Below are positions 12,601 through 27,600 of a stretch of DNA of 64,000 nucleotides, piece by piece (the first letter of the stretch is position 1; every line of letters starts with the position of its first letter). Source of the stretch: Apoderus coryli (lineage: Eukaryota; Arthropoda; Insecta; Coleoptera; Attelabidae); NCBI GenBank assembly GCA_911728435.2, contig OU452211.1:12754428-12818427 (forward strand), given 5' to 3'. A model generated the notes under the pieces. It did not search any database, was not told where the DNA came from, and worked only from the letters and a program-made list of their open reading frames with translations. A program made the translations under genes and the position numbers.

Positions 12601-15600
12601 GATTTTTAAAATTATTCAGGGACATGTATTTAAGTGGTTTTAATTTTTTTCGAGAAGACGATGCAAGATACGAAAAAATATCAAGAGACAAAAAAGTTGT
12701 ATTTTTAATGGCTTATTGCTAAAATTATTTTTTTAATTTTAAAAAAGTCAGTGGCGCACATTTTTTGTTGTTATTTTTATTCGTGAAACTGCCCCTTACG
12801 ACGCCACTGGTAATCATAATCAACAATCAATTGGCGCTAACTTAGCGTCTTATCATAGTCCATAATACTGCCAAATTTCAACAAAATCGGTCAACAGGTG
12901 TTTGAGATATTAATAAATAAATGTAAAAAAAAAATTTTTTTGACACCCTGTATCTTGAAAAGTATGCATTTCCGGACACCTGCTTATATGAACTTTTTAC
13001 CTTAAAATCACTCAAAGAATCACCCCCTGAAGTTTGGCCAGATACTTAATTAACACCCTGTATAATAATAAAAGTCCGACATTTAATTTACATGAAGGCG
13101 TTTTGAGAATGTTGAATGTGTTGACCATCCTGTAACTGAAACATCTGGTTATCTTTTCTAATATATGCTTTTATCTTTGGACTAACTCATAAACAAACTC
13201 AATATTCTCGATTAGAAAAAGGTCGTTCTTTTAGGTAACAATTCTTTTAGGAACATTTGTTAAAAGCCCAAGATAATAAATTTATTACTTACAGATGTTG
13301 TATGATATTCACAAAAATATTATATTTCCCAAACTAATAGAAAATATCTATAAAATCACCCAACTAGTATACATAATACCAGTGGCGATACGATAAGAAA
13401 AGATAAACCAAAGAAACAAAAATGGATGACATCCGAAATCTCGTGCAACCGATATAGTGAATATCTGTTTCTGTATTACCAATGTAACCAGATGTCGCCA
13501 AATACATTCTTTTACATAACAGTATGTGAAGTAGTGTGAGCCCTATACAAGGTGCCCACGACTAATTGCAGCGATCTATTTCTCAGAAATAAATAGGGGA
13601 AATTCGATTAAAATATTTTGAACATTGTGGAAATTTTATTTTGCTTATTTCAAACAGAACATGCTTCATTATGATTACATTTTTGGACCATAAGGAGGAT
13701 TCCAGACAGTGCTGGGCCAAAAGCGAACATCAGAGATATTGGGAACATATTCCCAAGCATGGGAAGAGGTTCATACCTGGTGCAGCAACAAAATGCACTG
13801 GAAAACTGCTATCATTAAGCAGGAGTCAGATGCGAGTAACTATGGGACTCCTTATTGGGCATTGCGCTCTGAGAGATGGAAATATTTTAAAATCTGAATA
13901 ATCATATTTGACGAAAAATAAAATAATAAAAAAACCTGGCCTTTTGATTTTCACTGGATGCTGTGGTGGATGGTGTCTCGAAATATGACCGATGAAAAAA
14001 TCCTTTGTGTGCGTAGTAACTTAACCATGAAACCCTGTAATATTCCAATTATAGAGAATAATAGCGACTTATCCTTATCCAAATGGGGGTAGGTCGCTAT
14101 TATTATTTTTTTTTGGGCCTGCGTATTCTGCATAATGTTAATGTTTTCAACTCGAATGATATCAAAGCAAATTAGCTAAAACTGTAATGAAATCACGTGC
14201 AAAATAAGAAAGTGAAAATATATTTCTCAGGAAAATTAATGACTTACGTGTAACATACTGAATTCTAGATCCTCCTGTATATGAACCAACAAACTCTCGT
14301 AACGTAATATACGTAACGTTGATTATGGCATTTGCCTACTAGATGGTTTCTGCAAATTGCAAATTGTATTATGACAAAAATGTACAAAATTCAAAATATT
14401 GAAGAAATGGAATATTTTAGGTATAGGGAAGTAATATATCATTAAAAAGGTATTCTAAAATGTTGCTTGCTTGAATGAAATAACCATAAAAATATTGTTT
14501 TTTTTTTGTAGAAGTCGAAAACCGTCAACTTTTTCGCAAAAAAAATTGTAGGAAAAAGTCTGTTAGGTTTTGGTATAGCGAATGCTTAACAAAGTGGCCT
14601 TTAAATTTTATGGGGAATCTGCAAAAAAATTAAAAAATGTGGTCCTTCCATTTAAAATAACAAAGTAGGTAGTTATTTCCGGTATAACCGGAAGTAATAT
14701 AAATCCGAAAATAGTACATCAATATAGAACCTTTCCGATGTTACCGAATCCCAAAGTTTCAGCAACATATCTTTTGTAGCTCCCGAGAACTTTGAATAGG
14801 CCACTCAGGATGAATCACCCTGTATATTATTGGATCACTAAAAGAAAATACGATACAACCTTCAAAGAAGATTTGGATTTACTAATTTATAAGCATCCTC
14901 TATCAATCCACATTAGTGTAATTTTAAATAAAATCTAATACAAAAATCCTGCCGCATAGCTAATTATCAGGTCGAAAAATGACCCTTGTGTACATGGGTG
15001 GCCCAAAGTAAACATTTTCTTATGGAAACTCATGTTCCTGTCGAAGGTAGGAACAATTTAACCAAGGTCCTCCAGGGGTATGAAAAGGTCACTTGTGCAA
15101 ACGAATTTTGGCTATCTGTAACGGTTAAGCGTCTAGGTGACGTTTGTCAATTTTGGTCGAGTTCTTTTATGGCTTATATCGAGTCCGCCATCTAACGTTT
15201 TTTTTTCAACTAGTGCTTATTTCGTGAAGGGTAACACTTAGCTCATGTCTGATTTGACATATAATTAGTCTTATCCTTCCGCTGAACGAATATGGTTGTG
15301 TATACGCTTGAACAACGCTGGGAAATATTGCGACATTACTTTGAAAATCATGGTAATGTTGCAGAATGTGTGCGAAAATTGCGTACGGATTTTGGAAGAA
15401 GAGAAGCACCGTCAGCTCCGTATGTTCGTTATCTCGTGAAAAAAGTGAAAGAAACTGGCATCCTCATCGATAAACCAAAGCGTGAAAAGCCAAAAACAGT
15501 GCGTACACCCGAGAATATTGCTGCTGTGGCAGAAAGTGTGCGTGAAGCGCCATCAACATCAATTCATCGTCAACAATTGAACATTTCGGAGACATCATTG

Positions 15601-18600
15601 AGACGAATTTTGCATAAAGACCTTGGTATGACGCCATACAAAGTCCAATTGGTTCAGGAGTTGAAGCCAACTGACCATCCAATGCGTTTTCGCTTCGCTC
15701 AGTGGGCCTGCGATCGACTTACAGAAGATGCCGATTTTGCCAAAAAAATCATCTTTTCAGATGACGCTCATTTTGATCTTGGCGGGTATGTAAACAAGCA
15801 AAATTGTCGCATTTGGGGCACAGAAAACCCGCACGCATACATTGAAAAGCCGATCCACCCAAAACGAGTCACTGTTTGGTGCGGATTTTGGTCCGGAGGC
15901 ATAATTGGGCCATTTTTCTTCGAAAATGAGCAAGGAGTGGCCGTTACAGTCAATGGCGATCGTTATCGGGCCATGTTGAACGAATTTTTGTTCACAAAAA
16001 TTGAAGAGGAGGATATTGGCAACATTTGGTTTCAACAGGACGGCGCTACGTGCCACACAGCCGAAGCTACACTCGATGTTTTGCGCCCTGTTTTTGAAGA
16101 TCGCATTATCAGCCGCAGAGCTGATGTCGTTTGGCCACCTCGGAGCTGCGATTTGACACCGTTGGACTATTATTTGTGGGGTGCCGTCAAAGATAAGTGT
16201 TACGCCGACAAGCCAGAGACAATTGACGCTTTAAAGGACAATATTCGTGAAGCCATTGGTGAAATACAGCTGCACACAATCGATAATGTGCTTAAAAATT
16301 GGACCGATCGTGTAGGCTACTGCATGGCCAGCCGAGGCAGCCATTTGAATGAAATTATTTGTCATTATTAACCGGAAGGATTGTACTTTCAAATAAAAAA
16401 AGAAATTTGAGAAAATATTCAGCAGTTTTTCTTTTATAGCATTTTCAAAAAAAAAAAAAAGTTATCTGGCAGACCCAATACTTTTGTTGTTATTTGAGAT
16501 AATTGATATCTGCAAAAACTTTCTAGTAACACTTTTCAACGTAGAATAAGATATAGTAACGTGTTTCATTACATGGCCATTCGTAAAGTTACGGTAACGA
16601 GAATTACTTTTTTCATTATGGGACACAAACAAAAACTTACTCTACAGGGTGTACGTAAAATATTACACCTGTATTATTTTAGGTTTTCTTACAGCCGCCA
16701 AAATTCCCTTTTCAAAAATAACAATACACAAAAGAGAAAGAAATAAACAACAAATTAACCCCAAACATGATACTAGAAACAACCAACCCAAAAATACATG
16801 AAACAAACAAAAACACCTGCATATGAGAAAAAATTTACCACATATTCTCAAATTAAAATAAAATAAAATAAATAAATAAATATATTTGTCAAAAAAATAA
16901 ATAATTTTGTAGACAGGTAAACAAACAAAAGATCGTCAAATAAATAAATCAATTAAGATACTTAAAGTAAATTAATTAAGTAAATATTCTACAGTTCAAA
17001 ATATATACATATATATACAAAACACACAATGCAAACTACTAAGTACTATCCAGTGTGTGAATCGCTCAAAAATTAATGCACATTAAAAAAGTTACCTACT
17101 GTATAAAAAGCTTTTTCCAACAAATACGTCTTTAGAGCTTTACGGAATCGAGGAAAGGATGATAGCAATTTGATTTCCATTGGCAGATGCATTGTATATA
17201 AAGAGCTTTTGATTAATTCGGACGATGGGGCTGGCAGATAAAGATCATGTTCGGAGTTTCTAAGGAGATAATTATGGAATGGTCTTTCAGAGACATCTGA
17301 CAGGTGTTTGCGGATTAAGCAGACCGATTCCAATATCAATAAGGAAGGTAGTGTTAGTATTTTAATTTTTCTGAGAAAGTCCTGGCAATGGGCTCTATAG
17401 AGCAATCTCAGAGAGTATCGAATAGCTCTTTTTTGTAATCTAAAAATACGCCCAAATTGCGTTGCACAGCATGTACCCCAGAATGGGAGCGCGTATCGAA
17501 GATGGGATTCGAAGAGTGAAAAGTAGACTGTTATGGAAGTTCTTTGGAAACTGATCTTAACGCAAAACAGGCAGAGCTTAATTTTTTTGATAACGCATCA
17601 ACGCGCAACTTCCACTGCAGGGATCTGTCAACAACAAGGCCCAGAAACTTCACAGAAGAAACGACGTCAATAGTGGAATTATTAAGTTCAAAAGACTGCA
17701 GCGCACCTTTATATGACACAGATTTAGTTTTCGCAGTGTTCAAGCACAACAGGTTAGAGTCACACCATGATTTGATGGTGATTAAGTCTTTGGATATGGT
17801 ACTATGAAGAGCCACACTAAAAGTAGTAATAAGGTTCTAATTTTCTTTTTAAATTCCTTAAAATTATTAACACATTTTATGTTGTCTGGCAATTTGTTGA
17901 ATAATTTTATACACATGTAATGTGGGCCCTTCTCAGAGAGTGTCAGGCGATGTACTGGGTAGTTTATATTTACAGTCCTGGTATTATACTCATGATGTAC
18001 GTTTGTGTCAAATCTACACTTATTTTTAAAAAAGAAAACAAGACATTCGTAAATATAAAGTCCATATACTGTTAAAAATCCCTCCCGCTTAAATAAACCT
18101 CTACAAGAAGAATAAGTATCAACCTTTTTAATAATCCTCAGTATACGTTTCTGTGCTACAAAGATGATTCGAACGTCAATATCCCTGCCCCAAAAAATTA
18201 ATTCATACCTCAAAACTGACTCAAAATTTGCAAAATACATGATCTTAAGGGTTCTTTCATTCATGTACCTAGCATTGCTCACTGAATTTAATTTTCTAAC
18301 AGTCTCTGCTAGCATTAAGGTAATTGATTCTTTGTAAATTAAGTCTTTAATTCGCCCCCAAAGATATAAATCTAAAGGTGTCAAGTCTGGTGACCTGACT
18401 GGCCAAGCTATAGGTCCTCGATTCCCTATCCACTCATCAACAAAATGTTCATTTAAATAGTTAAAATTAAAAAAAATATGCTACTATCCTGCACTGGCAC
18501 TACGGCGCTCGGGTCCAATCAGATCTTGCGAAAAGCAGAAGTGCTGTTTATTGAAAAATTTAGATCAATCCATATGATGTGTGATACCTGTAATTTTTTA

Positions 18601-21600
18601 TTCTGTTTTAGATAAACTACCCGATGATGAAGATGAACAAGAGGCTTTATTTGATCCAAATAAGTTCACACCATACCATCCATCACAAGAACCAATCTTT
18701 CCACCAGAATTAAAAATTACCAATCAGTATGATACAGAATATCTAATATTTAAAGGATCCAATGTTACATGGTATCGACCAACAACTTTGGAACAGTTAC
18801 TTACATTAAAATCAAAATATCCTGATGCAAAAATTGTGGTTGGTAACACTGAGGTCGGTATTGAAACGAAATTCAAGAATATGAAATATCCAGTGATGAT
18901 ACAGCCCAGTCAAGTGAACGAGATGGTTATGATTGAGAAAACAGAAAAAGGTAATAATAGGTCCCAACGTTAAGTTTGCATAAAATAAAATTTGTAGTGA
19001 GTAAAAGTAGGGGTGACGAACTATTATTATTGATAGTGTTAGATAGTAGCAAAGATTAATCTACACAATAGATAGTCAGCCCAATGCATTAAAATCAGAA
19101 CATCTCTAAGTACGCCTGCCACTACGTGGCGTATACTAGCGTGCACAGCATAGAGCAGTATTGTCACAGCCAGAAACCGTTTTGTAGTTTATTAATATCA
19201 GAAACAAAACGCAACGTATAACAATTATTTACATCATTTGCAACAGATATGCACCGGCAATGCTGTATTGTCAGAGAGAGAGATTGATGAAATTCTGTAT
19301 TAATCTGGATGGGATACGTAGGGAGGGTAGAAAAAAAACCAAGCGAATGTGGTGTGTGTCGTGCTGTTGCAGATTCGTCGGTAAAAGAAACACACAGGGT
19401 GATTTATTATAAGTACAGTATTGAAATAAAAGTCTAATCTCTATGAATTAAATTTAAAATAATAATATTTAATCCATGTCATACATGTTTCAAGACTAGA
19501 CCAGTCCCATGATCAGTGGCGAACAATCATTAAATGAAAAGCTCTTAGATAGAAACATACTTTTGCCTCCATTGTAATAATTTGTTGATGAATATAAAAA
19601 AATCTAAATATCTAAAAGCTAAAAGCTTTTGATTTAATTATTGCTCGCCACTGATTATGGGACTGGTCTAGTCTTGAAACATGTTGTATGGCATGGATTA
19701 ATGATTATTATATGAAATTTATTTCGTGGATATTAGATTTTTATACCAATACCGAAATCAAATAGGTATTAATGTACATTATTCTTTGTCAAAATTATAA
19801 CTCCACTTAAGAATGGACTAGGTACTTTTTCAATTTATTACATATATTTTAAATATTTCACGTAGACAATGTGGCAAAGATGTAACAAGATTGTTGTAGA
19901 TCTTATAATACCTATAATAAAAAAAACTATCATTGCTACCTATATTATATTAGGTATACCTATTATAATAGTCTGTCTCTGTTATTGCGATTTTCATTGT
20001 TTTCATACCTACTGATTTTGTTTTGAAGAGAATTAATATATTAAATTTAATTTAATCTTTGATACTACCAAAGATTAATAAGTTAATCTTTGGCTGCTTA
20101 GTTATTTTTTTGTGAATATTTTAAGCTCTCCATATCATATATGTAATATATGGAGACTATTAGTTTCATGAAAAATTTTTTTTTTTAATTTCACCGGAAA
20201 TACTTGTTTTTAGTCATTTTATACATAAATGAGTAGTTTTAAAAAAACGTCTGTCTGTCTGTCTGTATCCACGAAAACGCAAAAACCGCTTAACAGATTT
20301 TAATCAAATTTGGTACAAAAATACTATTGGACATGGCAAGGAGCTGATTAGATTTTGGGAAACATTGAGCGTAGGCAAAGGGTTTAAAAGAGGGTTCAAA
20401 AATTAAAAAAAATCCTAGTTCTTAAACTTATCCGAAATATTGAATAATTTTTTATCGTTGTGATAGAATATAACCTAAAAAATGTTACATAAAAGAATTA
20501 GTTCACACAGGCGTTCGAAAATAGTCTTAAAAAAGGGTCAAAAACGAAAAAAAAATGTTTCCCAAATATACCAGAAAAATTGGCTAATTATATATAGCTT
20601 TCATATAAGATAACCTAAAAAATGCAGAATAAAATTTTTATTTACATAGGCATTCGTAAATAGTAAAAAAAAGGGTAAAATAAAAAAAAATTAAAATGTA
20701 AAAAATTTTACATTTTTTTTACATTTAACTAGTTAAATTGGTGTTAAAAATACACGACAAAAATTAATGTTCCATAGGCGTCCGTGAAAATTCTATAAAA
20801 GGGTCAGAAAAAATTTGTATCCGTGATAACTCAAAAACCACTTAACGGATAACCTGCAACATGCAGCATAACAATTTTGTATACATAGGCGTTCGTAAAT
20901 AGTAGATAATTGTGTTATTTTACTAGTATAGATATTTTTGAGTAAATTAATTCGGTTATAATCGATGAGTAGAATCTTTGGAGTAAAATACATTTCACAA
21001 AAACCCTGAATCATATTTCTCAATAGATTTAAATTTTCATTAAAAACAGATTAAAAATTCTAATTTTTTACATCCTGCATTTCGAAACCGTATTTTTTTA
21101 AATAATTATTGTCATGCTGCAAATTTCAAACCTTATTTACTTCAGCAACTTGTAAAAAGCACAGCCTTTTTAATATTAATATTTCTTAAAATCGATACTA
21201 CGCGATAACGATGACTTTCTATCAATATCACAGAAGGATACATTTATTGCGTATATAATTTGTTAGATTTTACATCTCCGAATTGAAACACATGCAAAAA
21301 ATGTGCATAAAAAAGTTAGGGTAGCATTTCACGCCTGTATGCTCCTTTAATTTACCCGCCTCTGAGATTTATTTTTTCATAATGTTAACGACAAGTTGAA
21401 TCTGCTGTTTGAGTTTGATCCTTAAAACTGAATCAGGTAATAACCGGAAGTCCTATCTATAACGCCAAATTTCGTTAATTTAAATATAACTTTTTGATGC
21501 ATCCTTATATCCGAAATTTTAAATGACTAAAATAATATTATTTTAGTCATTTAAAATTATTGTCTAAAACATTTAATGAACCAGCCCTGTATATTTATAC

Positions 21601-24600
21601 TATTATAGTAATTTTTTTTATTTTCGTACATACACATTAATCTTTGCGTAGATAGGTATACCATATAATTTTATATTACCCGACAAAAAACACTGCTGCA
21701 CAGTAGTACATATATGATACCTATAATATAAAAACAAATTCCCACCTCGTAGGGGAAAATATACTCGTTCTTGTCTAACATTGCCCATATGATTATTTTA
21801 TTTCAACACAATACATATAACGCCATCTACAATTTCCATGGTTGCATGTTTTTCTAATAGATGTAGCTCGTGTCGAGACAGTTTCAATTTTTGTATTATT
21901 TCCCATATACGCTGACTATCTATTGTGTACATTAATCTTTGATAGTAGGTACAGGAGTGTCTGTATACAGATGATAGTGAATAAAATATCAAATATTATT
22001 GACCATCGTTATTCAACATTTTTGTTATGATAAATGGCCTTTGATATTTAGGCTCGAGCATCTTACTTTTCCCTTTATTGAAACACTTTATTTGAAGGAC
22101 AGGCACTTGCTATCTGACTCAATACCGGTTCTTCGCTTATGATTCCTAGCCTAGGATCATAGTGCAACTTTTGTATTTCCGTTTTGGCCTTAATTTTTTC
22201 AGTGTCTTGAGCACGAATATTCTCTAATTCCTGAGTCTTTTTTTCACAAACCATACACTGAACCGAAAAGGTACGTGATATTAATAAAAAAGTGCTTCAA
22301 ATCAATGAACGTCAACATTAAATTTGAGCCGATGATGGGTGACATTAATACAATGAACGTTCGTACATAAATTCGGTAGCAAATTCTGTACGTTGAATTA
22401 ATAAATAAAGAACATAAATTTATGCTCGCCGGCTATTGATCTTACGAATGATGGACATTAATTTATAACTCCTGTACGTTAAAACGATGTTACCAGGTTG
22501 TTAATGTTACGAACGATGAAGATTAGTTTATGTCTCCAATACGTAAAACCGATGTTAGCTGGTTATTAATGTTACGAACGATGAACATGAATCTATGACT
22601 TTTGTACATTAAACCGATGTCTGAAGGTTATTAATGTTACGAACGAGAAACATGAATCTATGACTTTTGTACGTTAAACCAATGTTAGCTGATTATTACA
22701 TTGGGTTATAATAATTGTGTTCGCCGGAAATTATTATTACGAAAGATTGAGATTATTGTTCTGTATTCAATCAATAATCGCGAGCATATAGGTACATATG
22801 TATTATGTGTACTGCAAAGTGCAGTATGGTTCAAATATACTAGTACCAATGGTTAGAGAATTTAAAAGCCCAAATAAGACTCAAAATTATCTTGCTGTAC
22901 GTCCATTGATTTGATGCACCTGCTTTGTAAATAAATTAAATCATATTTGTATGACACTCGAAATATAAAGGCTTTATTATTAATTTAGTTAATATTAAAT
23001 TCTAAACATGTCAGATTCGTCTGTCGTCTGAGGTGAAAAGGGAGAAAAAACTATATTTGGAAACTAAAGTCCGCGGAAATTCTTCTAAACAAAATTGGAA
23101 ATTATTACGAGATCTAAACATTTATGCAAGGGAAAATATCACAATACCGTCTTTTATTCATGATGTTGATAATATTAATGATTTTTTTGTGGCCACTTCT
23201 ACCAACAATCCGGACCCAGGAACGATCAATTTTTACTTAGGTAATAAAATTAGGCCTGATATTAACTTTGAATTTACAATGGTGGATCATGGGGAGATAC
23301 TTGATGCATTGCTTGGGATTAAGTCAAATGCTGTAGGCAGTGACATGATCAGTATTGATATGCTAGTAGTAGTAGTTGTCCGTTTATAATGCCCTTTATA
23401 CAGCATCTAGTTAATTACTATATAGAAACGAGGAACTTCCCAACATGTTGGAAAGAAGCCAATGTCATTCCAATCCCAAAACTAAAACTCCATCAACATT
23501 TAAGGATCATATAGACCGATTAATATACTCCCAGCGATCTCCAAGGTTATTGACAGAGTGATCTGCATTCAAATGAAAACATATCTTGATGGGCATGGGT
23601 TGTTGTCGGAGGTCCAGTCTGGTTTCCGTCAGGGTCACAGTTGCTCCACGACATGACTTAAAATACTGGATGATGCATTGGGGGCGGTAGATCAGGGTCG
23701 ATTGACGGCATTGCTGCTGTTGGACTACGCAAGGGGCATTTGACCGCATTGGTCATGGTTTGTTGCTGGCCATTGTGGGTTACCTGGGCTTTGGGGAGTC
23801 TGCTGTGTCTCTACTCGGAACATATGTGAATGATAGAAGTCAGGTTGTCATTTTGGGAACGGCAGTGTCTGGGCCCAGGACATTGCTTAGTGCCGCAGGG
23901 CATCCAGGAATCATTGCCGTTTTTTATGTATCAGGGTTTTTGTTGTTGTTATTATTATGCAGTTATCTTTAGTATTGCTAATATGTTAAGCTAGGAGGCT
24001 GTGCATCGACTTCGCCTTTTGTGTAACTTTTCTAAGTTCTCAATAAAGTCATTTATTATATTATTATTATTAATCAAAATAACAGGTTTTTAAGTAAACA
24101 GTGTGCGCCTTTGGAATAGACTTATAGAACCCATAAGTACGGTTGAATTGCAGATTTTCTTCCTTTAAGGTTTATTATATGCTCTTCTATTTCTTGAACT
24201 GTTTTAGCACAAAATAAGAAAGAGTCTTTTATTGTGTACTTTAAATGGCTTATCTTTCCACTGACACCTTTGGAACATAGCTTAGCGGATAGCACTAAAT
24301 ATCCATGAAGAGCCCATAAAATTTCTCCCCTCGTATCGGCGGGTTTTCAACATTACAAAGGAATACCGCACTGTGTTTTTTTTCGTTTTAAACTGACTTT
24401 AGTTTTGTACTTTACTAAATGGTACTTATATAAAAGGATTACTACTTACCTTATATTTCTACATTTTTTGTTGTATTATTTGGGAACAAATTTTAAAAAT
24501 AGATTTAGGAACACACTTCACTTTTCAACTGTATACATTTAACTAAACAAAACAAAAAGGACGCGTAAACAAAAAGTCTATGTGAATGTCATAATGTCAA

Positions 24601-27600
24601 TGTTTTGAGTATTCAGTCTATGGTCCGGGTGCATTGATTTGCGCGCGTTATTCAGAATTTAATGGTTAGGTTCGTAAAATTAATGCTTAGCATCCATTGA
24701 ATCAACGATGATCGTTTATTAGTTTTAATGTTCGCTGTTCATAGGTGTATGATTTACAAATTATTGTGCTAAAGGCGAAGAGCAAGAATTAATAAATTTA
24801 AAACATTGAAGCAATAAATAGTGACATTATATTGATGAAAAAAAACATAAAATGTCCATGTCTTGCATTTATTGATTAATGTTTCATCGTACATTGTTTC
24901 TATGTATGAAATTATTAATTTATGATCAGAATTCATTGTAACAGTGACCAATTCATAATATTAATGTTCAAAATATTGATGACAACCATTCATTGGTTTT
25001 ACGTAGAATATTTTTTTCAGTGTACTTTTCCCTTTATTGAAACACTTTATTTGAAGGACAGGCACTTGCTATCTGACTCAATACCGGTTCTTGGCTTATG
25101 ATTCCTAGCCGAGGATCATAGTGCAACTTTTGTATTTCCGTTTTGGCTTTAATTTTTTCAGTGTCTTGAGCACGAATATTCTCTAATTCCTGAGTCTTTT
25201 TTTCACAAACCTTATGAGTTAGAAAAGCATAATTAATTCCCTTAGACCTATAGCCTACGTAAACCTCTATTATTGGGTTTGCACATGTTATAAAATAATT
25301 AAATGTAATAGGTAGGTAGAGAAATCTCGATAGACATCCAGGGGGCTGCTTACCACTTCCCTGGGTAGTGTGGTAAACTCCACTAAAACGCTCCCTTATT
25401 TACTGTTTGGCTCGAGAACCATCCTTTTTCCAAGTCCTCGATCGCTCTATCCTCTGTTGTTATTATTAGTGACATTTTTGAACACAGGTCTCAGTTGTGG
25501 AGCAGCAGTGACATTGACAGAGCTTGAATATTACCTCAAAGAGGTTATTTCCAATGAACCAGAATATATGACAAGGATATACAAAGCCATAGTAGAAATG
25601 CTTCATTGGTTTGCTGGAAAACAGATTCGCAGTGTTGGAGCTATTGGAGGCAATATTATGACTGGGAGTCCCATTTCAGATTTGGTAAGTAACAGTTCAA
25701 ATTTAAAAAAAAAAAACAACATTCGTATAAATCATTTAGATTTAAAATTTAATCTGTATTCATTTCTTTTATTTTATGTAGGTACCGATTCTCATGGCTT
25801 CAAGAGCAAAACTCACTTTCCAGAGCAAATCTGGTGGATCCAGGACAGTAACATTGGACGAGAAATTCTTCACTGGCTATAGAAAGACAGTTGCGAAGCC
25901 AGATGAGATCCTTTTATCAGTTTTTATTCCATATACTCACATAAATCAATATTTTGTTGCGTATAAACAGGCACGTAGACGTGACGATGATATTGCAATC
26001 GTCAATGCAGCAATTATGGCATGTTTCAGAGAAGGCAATGATAGTATTTCATTGATCGACGATATTAAATGTGCATTTGGCGGAATGTCTTACAAGACTG
26101 TAACAGCCCCGAAATTGGAACAACATTTAAAAGTAAGTATTGTAGGATACATGGGATAGGAAACATACATTTGGCCGATGGTTAAAGCTAGTTCCACCAA
26201 TTTTACATAATATCTTGAATATATTTTGTTCCACGCTTCAACTGCCAGATAGGTGGATATTATATGGCAACCTACATAAATTAGGCAGACGTATGCAGTT
26301 GTCAAATAATACCTAATGACAAATTTATTTGAAAATAACACAGCTCAACAAATTTAAATTTGTATCAAGATTGATCAATAAAAAAAGTGTGTATGCAAAT
26401 CGGAAATGGTATGCTAACATAATTACCGGTTTTCGAGAAGAATGGGAAGAAAATGTGTTAAGTAGGTACACATAACCTCCGGCGTTATGTTTATGCTTTA
26501 AAAAAACATGTTTTACCAAAAAAATCACAATTAGTATGTTTACAGCCTCAAAATTATACCAGTAGAATTTTTAGCTCTCCATAATATGTAATATACAGTA
26601 TGTCCACGGATGCGGTTAACAAGAGGACAAATGGACCAAAAATTGAAAGATACGAAAAAAAGTTATTCTTGATAAAAATGTTTGCTTGTCCAAAAAATAA
26701 GAACTACCATGAAAAAAAATATTTTTATTAAACAGGGCGTCTCAAAAAGGCATAAATATAAAATTAAACAAGAGCAAACAGTCATATTTTGGTGTCTTAG
26801 CGTAAAATGATAACTAGAAAAAATGCTCCAAATTTAATTCTGATCCTGATTCCAGAGTTACAGAAGAATATTTAAATTTATGAAAAAAAAAATCCTGGCG
26901 TATACGTTTCGAAAGTTGCTGTTCACAAATTGGTGAAAAAATTTGAAAGAACAGGATCAGTGTTTGATATTAAAAAAGAAAAGAAACAATATAATGAGGA
27001 CGATGCCAGTACAGTTTTGACATTCGAATCAATAAATGAAAATCCATTGCTTTCTTTAAGAAGCAGGGCTAAGAATTTAGAGGTGGTGAGAAAATCTACC
27101 ATTCAAAAAGTTTTAAAAGAAAATAAAATGTGTCCTTACAAGCCTCATTTCAACCAAACTTTGGAGGCTGGGGATGAAGCAAAAAGGCTAGATTTTTGTT
27201 TGTGGGTTGGAAATCAGATTTTAAACGGTAATAGAAATTTTCACAAGCAGCACAATATTTTCAATTTTCATTTTAATTTGTTTAATTTTATGTTTATGTC
27301 TTTTTGGCACGCCCTGTTTAATAAAAATAATTTTTTTCACATAATTTCTTATTTTTATTTAAATTTAAATATTCTTCTCTAACTCTGGAATCAGGGTAAA
27401 ATTTGGAGCATTTTTTCTATTTATCATTTTACGCTAAGACACCAAAATAAGACTGTTTGCTCTTGTTTAATGTTATATTTATGCTTTTTTGAGACGCCCT
27501 GTTTAATAAAAATATTTTTTTTCATGGTAGTTCTTATTTTTTCGACAAGCAAACATTTTTATCAAGAATAACTTTTTTTCATATCTTTCAATTTTTGGTC

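Noticed and set aside
13641..13901. Overlapping ORFs of 86 and 62 codons as a gene
   Set aside because: No family resemblance in either frame, no start context or splice support.
17782..18384. 200-codon antisense ORF as a transposase-RT fusion protein
   Set aside because: The junction at about 18285 joins a mariner scrap to a LINE C-terminus by chance; neither part is complete.
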